27,727 nucleotides of DNA from a virus: IMG/VR virus record IMGVR_UViG_3300047557_002837, positions 1 through 27,727 of that record, one strand, 5' to 3'. Position numbers and translations under genes: made by a program. Each line of letters begins with the position of its first letter. Position 1 is the first letter of the stretch. Below, piece after piece: positions 1 to 7,221 of the stretch. The notes below the pieces were generated by a model that saw only the letters and a program-made list of their open reading frames with translations, was not told the DNA's origin and did not search any database.

Positions 1-2352
1 CTTATTAGTAGTGCAGGCGGTTACAATACAACCATGGGGGACCTAGTAGCTCAAGAAACTAGAACTGGATCAGCCAATTATAATACTACAACTAGGCATC
101 CTGATTTTCAAACAGATTTTTTTATAGATAATTTACAACTTGAAACCGTAGTAGGATTGAATGCTAAAACAAAAGCATCTAACGCTGTTGGAATAAGTTT
201 TACTATCACAGAACCTTATGGATTAAGTTTGCTTGATAGATTATTAAGTGCCTGCGAAACATCAGAAGATGCTGCTACAAATTACATGGCACAACCATAC
301 TTACTTCAAATTGATTTGTTATCTAATCCATCAGATAAAGAAATGCCGGCACAAAATAATGTCATTGTAAGCAAAAAAATAGCAATTAAATTAATGGAAA
401 TGAAAATAAAACCTACAGGTAGCGGAACTACGTATGCTGTAAGAGCTATTCCATACAACCATACAGCATTTGAAATTACAACTGCCTCGTTACCGGTGCC
501 AATGAATGTTGTTGCAAGCACTGTGGGAGAATTTTTTAGCGGCAAAGACAATGAAGAAACAATAAGATTACTCTCAGATCAAATACAGGCCGATGAAGAA
601 CGAATTGAATCTGAAATACAAAAAATTACATCAAACAGGCCTGACACATATTTTTGGGTGAACAGAAAACCAACAGAAGAACAAATTGCCAATGAAAGAC
701 GTGCATTACGTAAAGGCATAATTTATAGTGTTAAAAATCTTACAGCAGCATATAACACCTATATGGAAAGTTTGGCTAAACAAAAAAAACTAGCTAATGA
801 AGTTCCTGTAAACATAGCATTTAACATTCCCGACGACATAATAGCAAAATCATTAATCGTAAATGAATCCGATAGTTCTACTACCGATGTAGCAATGCAA
901 TCCACTGATACAGCTGTCAATAAACCTGATAGCACTGGTTTTAAACAGAAACAAAATTTTACATTGAGAGAAGGAACTAGTATTGTTGATGTGATTGACA
1001 TGGTGCTAGGTAGAAGCGAATATATTAAAAAACAATTACAAAATCGTGGTTCTCAACAAAATCAAACCAATGCTGTTAATGAATATAATGGAAATACCAC
1101 AAGATCAGAATCTATAAAATTACCTCAATTTTTAAATTGGTTTAAAATAATTCCTACTGTAGTTTTAAATCAGTTTGACCCGAGCACTAATAACTACAGT
1201 AAAACAGTTGTATATTCAATATTGTCTTATAGAGCGGCTAGTGCATATCATCCAAATTTTGTTCAAATTAATTCTAGTAATGTAAAAGACCAAACTGTGA
1301 GAAAGTATAATTATCTTTATACCGGAGAAAATGAGGACATTATAAAGTTAGATATTGATTTTGATACAAGTTTTTATACATTAATTACTACAAAAGGCGA
1401 ACAAGTTGAACGTGTTGCTAACCATGCTGATACAGATTTTTCGGATATTGACAAAAGAAAAGATACATATCAACAAACTGGTAATGCTACCAATAACCCA
1501 CCGGTTACTAAAGCATTTTCTGGATCAAACAAACAGTCATTGGCTACATCAAAGGCAACTGATCCTGATGATCAAGTTGTAGCAGATTTAAAAACTAGCA
1601 TTTATACCAGACAGCGCGGCGATGCGTTAAATATAAAACTTCAAATTATAGGGGATCCTGCTTTTATAAAACAAGATGATATTTTTTATAATCCTGGAAG
1701 TCCTGATGAATATGCTGATTTTATCTCTAGAAGAACTGGTAATACATCAAATACACCCATAGGTGCTAACGGTCAAATATTATTTGATGCCGAACAAGTA
1801 TATGTAGAATTAAATGTCAAAAATGCTGTTGATATAAACGACAGCATTGGTATAGTCAATAAACAGGACATTCTAATGAATGGACGTACAACTAATGGAA
1901 CGTTTTCTGGAATTTATAAAGTTTTAACTGTGAATAGTGAATTCAGTCGCGGTCAATTTACACAAACATTGGATATAGTTAGAATACCTGACGCACTTGA
2001 TCCACCGGCTGTGCCTGTTGGTAATAGCAATACGATTATAAATAACCCCTCCGTAAGTGGCGATGCCGAAGCAAAACTTGATATTTTTGCGAGACCAGTT
2101 ATACCATCAAATCCGCCTATTTCTGCAGCAGCTCCAATTGAGCCACCACCAATTGTAGCCAATCAACCCAGTGATGTAGGCAGTCCAAATACTCCTCTTA
2201 CATTTGATCAAGCATTTGCTCAAGCAAGGAGAGATTTTGGCAACCGGCCAGGTGGCGTATTTGAGTGGCGCGGCAAACTTTATCAAACTAATACCAGGGG
2301 TGAAGATTTTGTATCCAACCCTACTCCTGTGTATCCTGGAGCTAATCAATAA
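1..2352 (+). CDS. Baseplate hub-like protein (gp27 position), 5' end outside the window
   Basis: The frame is open from base 1 (783 codons visible). The ATG at 34 is probably internal, because the residues before it run smoothly into the conserved-looking 'MGDLVAQ' segment and no stop precedes it. Visible marks are 'DFFIDNLQLETVVG', then 'ISFTITEPYGLSLLDRLL' (typical of marine T4-like hub proteins), a charged, probably helical stretch around visible residues 190-260, beta-rich domains, and 'FSGIYKVLTVNSEFSRGQFTQ' split over two strands near residue 640. The C-terminal tail, 'FDQAFAQARRDFG' followed by 'FEWRGKLYQT', looks like a short terminal motif seen in phage tail proteins. It sits directly before gp5 and overlaps it by one base (TAATG), the expected partner position for a T4 gp27-type trimeric hub that carries the spike. 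The hub role is inferred from position and pattern; direct homology to gp27 is not demonstrated. Confidence 0.7.
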   Translation, partial: LISSAGGYNTTMGDLVAQETRTGSANYNTTTRHPDFQTDFFIDNLQLETVVGLNAKTKASNAVGISFTITEPYGLSLLDRLLSACETSEDAATNYMAQPYLLQIDLLSNPSDKEMPAQNNVIVSKKIAIKLMEMKIKPTGSGTTYAVRAIPYNHTAFEITTASLPVPMNVVASTVGEFFSGKDNEETIRLLSDQIQADEERIESEIQKITSNRPDTYFWVNRKPTEEQIANERRALRKGIIYSVKNLTAAYNTYMESLAKQKKLANEVPVNIAFNIPDDIIAKSLIVNESDSSTTDVAMQSTDTAVNKPDSTGFKQKQNFTLREGTSIVDVIDMVLGRSEYIKKQLQNRGSQQNQTNAVNEYNGNTTRSESIKLPQFLNWFKIIPTVVLNQFDPSTNNYSKTVVYSILSYRAASAYHPNFVQINSSNVKDQTVRKYNYLYTGENEDIIKLDIDFDTSFYTLITTKGEQVERVANHADTDFSDIDKRKDTYQQTGNATNNPPVTKAFSGSNKQSLATSKATDPDDQVVADLKTSIYTRQRGDALNIKLQIIGDPAFIKQDDIFYNPGSPDEYADFISRRTGNTSNTPIGANGQILFDAEQVYVELNVKNAVDINDSIGIVNKQDILMNGRTTNGTFSGIYKVLTVNSEFSRGQFTQTLDIVRIPDALDPPAVPVGNSNTIINNPSVSGDAEAKLDIFARPVIPSNPPISAAAPIEPPPIVANQPSDVGSPNTPLTFDQAFAQARRDFGNRPGGVFEWRGKLYQTNTRGEDFVSNPTPVYPGANQ

Positions 2353-2861
2353 TGGCACAAAATAAATCAAGTCAAGGAAGAATTCCTGATTGGGCAGGCA
2401 CCTCAGGTTATTATAATGCAGTATCTGGCGTCAAATTTGATCCCGGTCCTTTCATAGGTATTATTAAAAATAATGCTGATCCTGCCAGAGCAGGTCGTTT
2501 GGCAGTTTGGGTACCTGCTATTGGCGGTGATGAAAATGATGCAGACAAATGGTTTATAGTAAGATATGCTAGTCCTTTCTTTGGAAGTACGCTGGGACTA
2601 AACGGCGATGACACAAAAAATTTCAACATATCACAACAGACTTACGGCTTTTGGGCAGTGCCACCTGATATTGGTAATCATGTGTTGATTACATTTGTCA
2701 TGGGCGATCCCAATCAAGGTTTTTGGTTCGCATGCGTTCCTAATCTTCCTACTACAGGTATGGTTCCTGCTATTGCTAGACCCGATGGCGAAAATATTGG
2801 TACTACAAAGATAAATGAAGATCCATTATTTGGGTCAGGTAGAATTTCAAGTGACAGCTAG
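2352..2861 (+). CDS. gp5: gp5-like spike protein, N-terminal OB-fold part (ends at in-frame amber)
   Basis: 169 aa. Residues ~24-130 match the OB-fold domain of T4 gp5/VgrG-type spikes: 'GPFIGIIKNNADPARAGRL' then 'AVWVPAIGG', and later 'YGFWAVPPDIGNHVLITF' and 'GDPNQGFWFACVPN'. In the family this domain sits on the hub and anchors the spike. The ATG overlaps the upstream stop (TAATG); GGAG at 2338-2341 is a plausible ribosome site 10 bases upstream. T4 gp5 continues into lysozyme and beta-helix domains. Here the frame stops at TAG after 'GSGRISSDS' and the spike beta-helix follows at once in the same frame. The product is therefore either a separate OB protein or the front half of a readthrough protein of about 498 aa. 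No lysozyme domain is present between the halves. Confidence 0.88.
   Translation: MAQNKSSQGRIPDWAGTSGYYNAVSGVKFDPGPFIGIIKNNADPARAGRLAVWVPAIGGDENDADKWFIVRYASPFFGSTLGLNGDDTKNFNISQQTYGFWAVPPDIGNHVLITFVMGDPNQGFWFACVPNLPTTGMVPAIARPDGENIGTTKINEDPLFGSGRISSDS
2859..2861 (+). other. In-frame amber codon inside the gp5-like spike gene
   Basis: The TAG at 2859-2861 separates two segments in the same frame (2352 and 2862 are both multiples of 3). The sequence after it has no ATG in frame until 3180, which is residue 107 of the second half, beyond conserved residues such as 'GLDKDPIRGTVTSSSQRETP'. The codon directly after it is TTG. No Shine-Dalgarno-like sequence lies at a useful distance; the closest AGG (2837-2839) is 22 bases before the TTG. 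Options are amber readthrough or suppression, restart on TTG/GTG by translational coupling, a recent nonsense mutation, or a base error. Confidence 0.85.
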
Positions 2862-3848
2862 TTGCCGACTTCAGAATTGGTGGCACAAAATCAAAAGAGT
2901 GACACGGATCCTAAGTTTTTTGAACTGCCCAAGGTAGTTCATACCTATCAAGCCAACATAGTGCTAGAACAAGGTTTAGATAAAGATCCCATACGCGGTA
3001 CAGTAACTAGCAGCAGTCAAAGGGAAACCCCCAGCCAAGTAATTGGTTTGAGTAGTCCAGGGCGTAGCATTCCTGACACAGCAGAATTTCCTAATCTTGA
3101 AACCTTGTTAAAGGAAGACAGATTAAAAGTTGCTACAGTTCAGCAGTTTCCAAATAGAAAAGGTGGCCATTCGCTTGTGATGGATGATGGCGATATTTTT
3201 GGAAAAAGCAGACTTACAAGATTGCGAAGCAGCGGAGGTCATCAGATATTAATGCATGATACTGAAAATATCATGTACATCAGCAATAGTCTTGGAACCA
3301 GTTGGGTAGAATTAACACCTGATGGTAGTATCAATATTTTTAGTAATAGCAATGTGAGCATACGTGCGCAACAAGATATTAATTTTCATGCCGATAACAA
3401 CATAAACATTCACAGTGGTAATGAACTGAAAATTTTTGCAGCCAAGCAATTTATCAATGAAACACAAAGTTATCAACTCTCAGCTGATAAAAATATATCA
3501 ATGAATGCAGGCAATATTGGACTTAAAAGTGGCACTACACTATTGATGGAAGCGGTTACCGGAGGATGGAAAACTTCCGGAGATATTGTGTTGAAAGGAA
3601 GAAACATTTATCTAAACACATATGACCCGGAGTTACCTCTTACAAATCAACCTTTGGAATTCTATAAACAAGCAAATGTTAGTTACAATACTGATAAAAA
3701 GTTATGGGAACCATCAGATGAAACATTTGAGAGCTTATCGCCGTATTCGCCGACACATGAACCTTGGACAAGACAATCGGGTCAATTAAAGAAAAATGAT
3801 GGCACGGTAGTAGAACCATCACCTCAAACTCTAGGACCAACCACATGA
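2862..3848 (+). CDS. gp5: gp5-like spike protein, C-terminal triple-stranded beta-helix part
   Basis: 328 codons from TTG 2862, or continuous with the upstream OB part if the amber is read. Residues ~35-70 hold the linker typical of marine T4-like gp5 ('QGLDKDPIRGTVTSSSQRE' and 'IGLSSPGR'). Residues ~100-140 hold 'RKGGHSLVMDDGD', 'LTRLRSSGGHQILMHDTEN' and 'ISNSLGTSWVEL', as in VgrG/gp5 helix entries. From ~150 an eight-residue period is visible, GSINIFSN / SNVSIRAQ / QDINFHAD / NNINIHSG / NELKIFAA, the hallmark of the trimeric membrane-piercing needle. The C-terminus is Pro-rich and ends in ATGA overlap with the next gene. Start uncertain: TTG 2862, TTG 2877 and GTG 2880 are the only near options and none has a clear ribosome site. 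Domain identity is strong; independent translation is doubtful. Confidence 0.85.
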   Translation: MPTSELVAQNQKSDTDPKFFELPKVVHTYQANIVLEQGLDKDPIRGTVTSSSQRETPSQVIGLSSPGRSIPDTAEFPNLETLLKEDRLKVATVQQFPNRKGGHSLVMDDGDIFGKSRLTRLRSSGGHQILMHDTENIMYISNSLGTSWVELTPDGSINIFSNSNVSIRAQQDINFHADNNINIHSGNELKIFAAKQFINETQSYQLSADKNISMNAGNIGLKSGTTLLMEAVTGGWKTSGDIVLKGRNIYLNTYDPELPLTNQPLEFYKQANVSYNTDKKLWEPSDETFESLSPYSPTHEPWTRQSGQLKKNDGTVVEPSPQTLGPTT

Positions 3849-5404
3849 GCAATGTAGGTATAGAACTAGCAGCAAATTATTCAGTGGTTAGTCCGGCTCC
3901 TAGAGCACTTCTAGCCAACGTTAATGCGCCTGTGGGTATTAATCTTAGCCAATTTCAATCCGGAATACCTACTTTAAGTAGATTCGATATCAAGTGCTTA
4001 TTGGTTCAACTTGGAGAACTAGAAAGTAATTCAAATTCAACATTGGTCACAGTTGGAAATCCTCAACAGGGTGTGTTTGTTGGTAACGTTACAGCCGGGC
4101 AAACTCAAGTGACCATATCTAATTTAGATAATACCAATATCAAGATTGGATCAGTGGCCAATTTATCTGTGAGCAGTGATGGAAATTTTGGCAATAACAC
4201 ATTGATAGTAGGCAAATCTGTTGGTGGCAATATAGTTGCTGGTAATTTTGTTGTTGGATGTACATATACTGTAACCAGTGTAGGCAATACAGACTTTGGT
4301 GCAGTTGGAGGTCAAAATGTAATTGGTAATGTGTTTATTGCTAACACAGCAGGTACTGGCACAGGTACCGCCAGTGCTTCAAATAATCAAATTATTTTAG
4401 CTAGTAATAACACTGTTACAGGTACTGTAAGATTTTTTGTTAATCCATTAAAACTTGGCAAGTATCAAGCTTCACAAACTCTTCTGACCAATGCCGGTTA
4501 TTTACAGGCCAACGGCGCATGGACAGGCAAAGATGGTATAGATAGCAATGATGTGTTTTTGTCAGCAACTTATATACAAGATTTAATTCAAAAAAATTAT
4601 ATAGAAGAAAAATATATTGAGCTAATAAGAAGTAAAGCTATACGAGTAGGAGACACTCGAGACGTAGTAGCTGGAATGTTGGCATTGGCATATCAGTATC
4701 AAGATTTTGGTAATCCAAATCTAGCTCAGAACATAATTAATAGCGATGGCACAATCAACGTTGAAAACTATTCAGTTGGTCATAGAGCTAATGTATGGAG
4801 AAATACAGGACAAACTGTAGATAGTCAAGGTCGTCCGGGGCATATCTATTTTAATGCAGGTAGGTATGCTATAGCTACACTTGGTGCTGATGTGGTCGGA
4901 GAAATCGTTTCTGAACCTACTACAATATCAACAGCTGGCCAAATTTTGATTCCTCCTGCTGCACCAATAGTATCGGTTACTACTACAACTATTGATGCAT
5001 CTATAATTGGTAACTTGTTAGTTGGTAATAATGTATCAGTTGGCGGTAATTTATCAGTTGTTGGTAATTTAAGCTCTGGTTCAGGAAATTTGATTTTAAA
5101 TGCAAATATCATTCCAAGATCAAATGTTATTTTTAATTTGGGCAATACTACCAATCGTTTTAAAGATTTGTGGTTGTCGGGTACATCAATTTATTTAGGC
5201 AACTCAAACATCAGTAGAGTTGGATCAAATATTACTCTAACTAGTGCAGAAGGAAGTGGCGCAAATTTATTACTTGGTAACGTATTTTCAAATATAACTT
5301 ACATTAGTGAAGGATTACGCTGGTCAGGTAACGGTGCATCATTCAGTGAAGGAACTTCTACCGCTATAGTTTATGCATACAATATGTTTTATGGAGGTTT
5401 TTAA
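3845..5404 (+). CDS. Spike-adjacent protein with split lysozyme-like domain and tail-fibre C-terminus
   Basis: 519 aa; ATG 3845 overlaps the upstream TGA, with AGGA at 3833-3836 as ribosome site. Three parts are visible. (a) Residues ~43-61, 'TLSRFDIKCLLVQLGELES', have the form of a catalytic-Glu helix (Glu58, Glu60). The fold seems to resume at 204-208 'LGKYQ' and runs through 'WTGKDGID' (~226), 'IRVGDTRDVVAGMLALAYQY' and 'YFNAGRYAIATL' (~347), a lysozyme/transglycosylase-like domain I recall from T4-like marine phage tail proteins. (b) Residues ~62-203 are a beta-rich insertion including the 'GTGTGTA' module shared with two other genes here. (c) Residues ~350-519 are Gly/Asn-rich fibre repeats with 'NLGNTTNRFKDLWLSGTSI'. 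The gp5 gene lacks the T4 lysozyme domain, so this neighbour is the likely wall-degrading component. The enzymatic role is inferred; catalysis is unproven and the insertion could have inactivated it. Confidence 0.65.
   Translation: MSNVGIELAANYSVVSPAPRALLANVNAPVGINLSQFQSGIPTLSRFDIKCLLVQLGELESNSNSTLVTVGNPQQGVFVGNVTAGQTQVTISNLDNTNIKIGSVANLSVSSDGNFGNNTLIVGKSVGGNIVAGNFVVGCTYTVTSVGNTDFGAVGGQNVIGNVFIANTAGTGTGTASASNNQIILASNNTVTGTVRFFVNPLKLGKYQASQTLLTNAGYLQANGAWTGKDGIDSNDVFLSATYIQDLIQKNYIEEKYIELIRSKAIRVGDTRDVVAGMLALAYQYQDFGNPNLAQNIINSDGTINVENYSVGHRANVWRNTGQTVDSQGRPGHIYFNAGRYAIATLGADVVGEIVSEPTTISTAGQILIPPAAPIVSVTTTTIDASIIGNLLVGNNVSVGGNLSVVGNLSSGSGNLILNANIIPRSNVIFNLGNTTNRFKDLWLSGTSIYLGNSNISRVGSNITLTSAEGSGANLLLGNVFSNITYISEGLRWSGNGASFSEGTSTAIVYAYNMFYGGF
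4225..4388 (+). repeat. Shared beta-module, copy 1 (inside the 519-aa protein)
   Basis: Residues ~127-181 read 'VVGCTYTVTSVGNTDFGAVG', then 'GNVFIANTAGTGTGTASA'. The pattern is [LMV]xxGxxYxIxSxGxTxFxxxGAxxNxxGxxFxAxxxGTGTGxA. The same pattern occurs in the gp6-like and giant proteins. Here it lies inside the segment that interrupts the lysozyme-like fold. The copies are protein-level similar, not near-identical DNA. Confidence 0.75.
5393..5397 (+). promoter_or_regulatory. Strong ribosome binding site GGAGG
   Basis: GGAGG lies inside the last codons of the 519-aa gene, 7 bases before ATG 5405. It is the best Shine-Dalgarno match noted in the window and fixes the start of the 130-aa protein. 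Most other starts here have only AGG or AGGA, so this small protein may be made in higher amounts (inference). Confidence 0.75.
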
Positions 5405-5797
5405 ATGCCAGCACCAAATGTTTTAAATATCAAAACAGTATTAAGCAAACGTGGTTATTTGAGTTTAACCACAACTTTATCTAATGTCATAGTAAATTCG
5501 GCCACATCAGGAAATTTAATCAAGGTAAGCGAACTTTCTATTTCAAATACCACAGCCAGCGCCATTACTACAAACGTCACAGTTGGACGTAGCACCACTA
5601 TAAGTTATCTAGCAGGTAACATGTCTATTCCGGCCAATTCAACTCTGACTTTAGTAGCTAGAGATAATGCTTTTTATATGGAAGAAGGAGATTACCTTGC
5701 AGCAAATACAACATCTGCTGGAGGTAGCTCGCAATTTGGAACATGGCTTTCGTGTTCGTATGAAGTAACGTCAATGACCGCATTTTTAGGTTATTAA
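5405..5797 (+). CDS. Small beta-rich virion structural protein, function unknown
   Basis: 130 aa, starting directly after the upstream TAA, with GGAGG 7 bases upstream. It is rich in Ser/Thr/Asn with alternating hydrophobic strands, a middle segment 'SISNTTASAITTNVTVG', then 'SIPANSTLTLVARDNAFYME' followed by 'EGDYLAAN', and a final 'CSYEVTSMTAFLGY'. No signal peptide, membrane segment or coiled coil is seen. The 'IPA-xTLxxxx-Y-EEGDxL' pattern resembles small beta-sandwich proteins I recall from T4-like marine phage structural clusters. Its place between the spike/fibre protein and the Gly-rich adhesin suggests a tail-fibre or tip accessory role. I do not recognise a named family. Confidence 0.7.
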   Translation: MPAPNVLNIKTVLSKRGYLSLTTTLSNVIVNSATSGNLIKVSELSISNTTASAITTNVTVGRSTTISYLAGNMSIPANSTLTLVARDNAFYMEEGDYLAANTTSAGGSSQFGTWLSCSYEVTSMTAFLGY

Positions 5798-5801
5798 TCG
5801 A

Positions 5802-6764
5802 ATGCGATCTAGAGCTAATTTTGGAATAATAGGCCAGCAAAGACCTCTCTATACCGGAGTTGGTGGTTTAGTATCCCCAACAGATTTATTTTTATCAAGC
5901 GGGCAAGTGCCAGTTGAAATTTTTTGTTGGGGAGCTGGAGGCGGTGGTGGCACCGTGGGCGGATGGAGTTTTGGGGCCCCTGGTGGTGCTGGGGGTGCTG
6001 CCTATGGAATATATGCTTTAACTGCACCAATTTCATTTACAATAATGGTAGGAGGTGGCGGAGCAGTTAATACAACAGTTGGCGCAACCGGTGGAGGTGG
6101 AGCCAGTTCCAATGGAACTGACAACAGATATGGATCTGGTGGAGGTGGATTAAGCGGTGTTTTTTTCAGTAGTGTTGGATATAGTCAAGCCGGCGCTTTA
6201 CTAATTGCCGGCGGCGGCGGTGGTGGTGGGTCAAGTCGCGCGGGCACAGGAAATCAAGGTGGCGGAGGTGGCGGCACCAATGGAGAAAATGGTTATAGCC
6301 CATATGACGGAAAAACAGCATTTGGCGGAGGCGGCGGAACACAGTCTGCAGGGGGTACTGCAACCGGGGGAAATCCTGGGTCAGCATTACAAGGTGGTAC
6401 CCCTGGTACAAACAGCTATGGCGGTGGTGGAGGTGGTGGTTATTTTGGTGGTGCCGGCGGCGGATATTCAGAATCTAACACAATGGGTGGCGGTGGCGGC
6501 GGATCCGGATTTGGTAGAACTGCATCACTTTTAACTTTTTCGCTCACTCCTGGTGTAGCAACCACTCCTGGTGATAATGCAAATAGTTTGAGAGGTAGTT
6601 TTGGTAATGCTGGAGCAGTGGGTATTGCCGGAACACAAGGAGTTGTAATTATGCGATATCCTGGGGTACCACGCAGTAGCAGTGGAACCGTTACCCAATC
6701 TGGCGGTTTTACAACTCACACTTTTAGCACTGTGGGAATCAATAACATTCTTATTGCATTTTGA
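5802..6764 (+). CDS. Glycine-rich tail tip/adhesin-like protein
   Basis: 320 aa from ATG 5802, with a weak AGG at 5788-5790. Residues ~40-60 'VPVEIFCWGAGGGGGTVGG' open a long Gly-rich region (to ~255) with at least ten runs of four to seven Gly separated by short turns. It ends with 'QGVVIMRYPG', the strand that typically closes 'glycine-rich domain' proteins. Polyglycine-II sandwich folds of this composition form receptor-binding tips in T-even gp38-type adhesins. That function is an inference here; phages also carry this domain in other tail proteins. The gene is locally richer in G than its neighbours because of GGN codons. The tract is repetitive and prone to slippage or recombination. 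A second, partial gene of the same design starts at 27207. Confidence 0.75.
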   Translation: MRSRANFGIIGQQRPLYTGVGGLVSPTDLFLSSGQVPVEIFCWGAGGGGGTVGGWSFGAPGGAGGAAYGIYALTAPISFTIMVGGGGAVNTTVGATGGGGASSNGTDNRYGSGGGGLSGVFFSSVGYSQAGALLIAGGGGGGGSSRAGTGNQGGGGGGTNGENGYSPYDGKTAFGGGGGTQSAGGTATGGNPGSALQGGTPGTNSYGGGGGGGYFGGAGGGYSESNTMGGGGGGSGFGRTASLLTFSLTPGVATTPGDNANSLRGSFGNAGAVGIAGTQGVVIMRYPGVPRSSSGTVTQSGGFTTHTFSTVGINNILIAF

Positions 6765-6776
6765 CCAGAAAAAAAT

Positions 6777-6787
6777 CCAAATAAATA
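6777..6787 (+). promoter_or_regulatory. CCAAATAAATA, late-promoter-like motif before gp25
   Basis: It contains AATAAATA (6780-6787), close to the T4 late box TATAAATA and the cyanophage NATAAATA form. It lies in the 28-base gap before gp25, only 5 bases from the ATG, so a transcript starting at the usual distance would be nearly leaderless. It shares CCARATAAATA with the motif before gp6. Promoter activity is unproven. Confidence 0.4.
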
Positions 6788-6792
6788 CAGTT

Positions 6793-7173
6793 ATGGCCAT
6801 TACTAGATACCGAGGTTTTAGCACTATAAATCAATACAAAAAATTCAGATTAACTGATTTGGAATTGATAAAACGTGATTTACTCAACACTTTTTCTATA
6901 AGAAAAGGTGAAAAATTAATGAATCCAAATTTTGGCAGCATAATTTGGAATGTACTATTCGAACCATTGACTGCAGATGTCAAAGCACTTGTAGTTGCTG
7001 ATATTCAACGTGTTGTCAGCTATGATCCTAGATTGAGAGTAGATAATGTGCTGGTTGATCAATTTGAATATGGTCTACAAATTCAAATTGAACTAACTTT
7101 TCTACCTGACAATCTCAGTGATGTACTAGCAATACAATTTGATCGCGATAGTAATAGTTTAGCAGCCACATAA
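6793..7173 (+). CDS. gp25: gp25-like baseplate wedge protein
   Basis: 126 aa. ATG 6793 is chosen over the upstream in-frame ATG at 6682, which would overlap the Gly-rich gene and add 37 residues unlike the family. The start reads 'MAITRYRGFSTINQ'. Residues ~30-60 contain 'IKRDLLNTFSIRKGEKLMNP' then 'FGSIIWNVLFEPL', the conserved gp25/lysozyme-like sheath-initiator core, and the end is beta-rich ('GLQIQIELTFLPDNLSDVL'). The length is close to T4 gp25 (132 aa). In T4, gp25 joins the wedge core (gp6-gp7-gp53) and starts sheath polymerisation. It precedes gp6 as in cyanophage-type gene order. No good Shine-Dalgarno sequence was seen. Confidence 0.9.
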   Translation: MAITRYRGFSTINQYKKFRLTDLELIKRDLLNTFSIRKGEKLMNPNFGSIIWNVLFEPLTADVKALVVADIQRVVSYDPRLRVDNVLVDQFEYGLQIQIELTFLPDNLSDVLAIQFDRDSNSLAAT

Positions 7174-7190
7174 AAGTACCATATAAATTT

Positions 7191-7201
7191 CCAGATAAAT
7201 A
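7191..7201 (+). promoter_or_regulatory. CCAGATAAATA, probable late promoter before gp6
   Basis: GATAAATA at 7194-7201 fits the NATAAATA late box of T4-like cyanophages. It sits in the largest gap of the window (7174-7221, 48 bases), 20 bases before ATG 7222. A start about 6 bases downstream leaves a ~15-base leader holding AGG (7212-7214). A second A/T box (ATATAAAT, 7181-7188) lies just upstream. No terminator hairpin was seen in the gap. Confidence 0.55.
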
Positions 7202-7221
7202 TTAAACAATAGGTATCAAAT

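Noticed and set aside
6205-6534. + strand 109-codon frame inside the Gly-rich gene
   Set aside because: It is a shadow of GGN-rich DNA read in another frame (Val/Ala-rich), with no start signal and no recognisable domain.
5802-6764. Collagen-like or silk-like protein
   Set aside because: There is no regular Gly-X-Y triplet; runs of four to seven Gly separated by turns and the closing 'VVIMRYP' strand fit the glycine-rich tail domain better.
6682-6792. Longer gp25 starting at ATG 6682
   Set aside because: The extra 37 residues overlap the end of the Gly-rich gene and do not resemble gp25; ATG 6793 gives the family length and the expected N-terminus.
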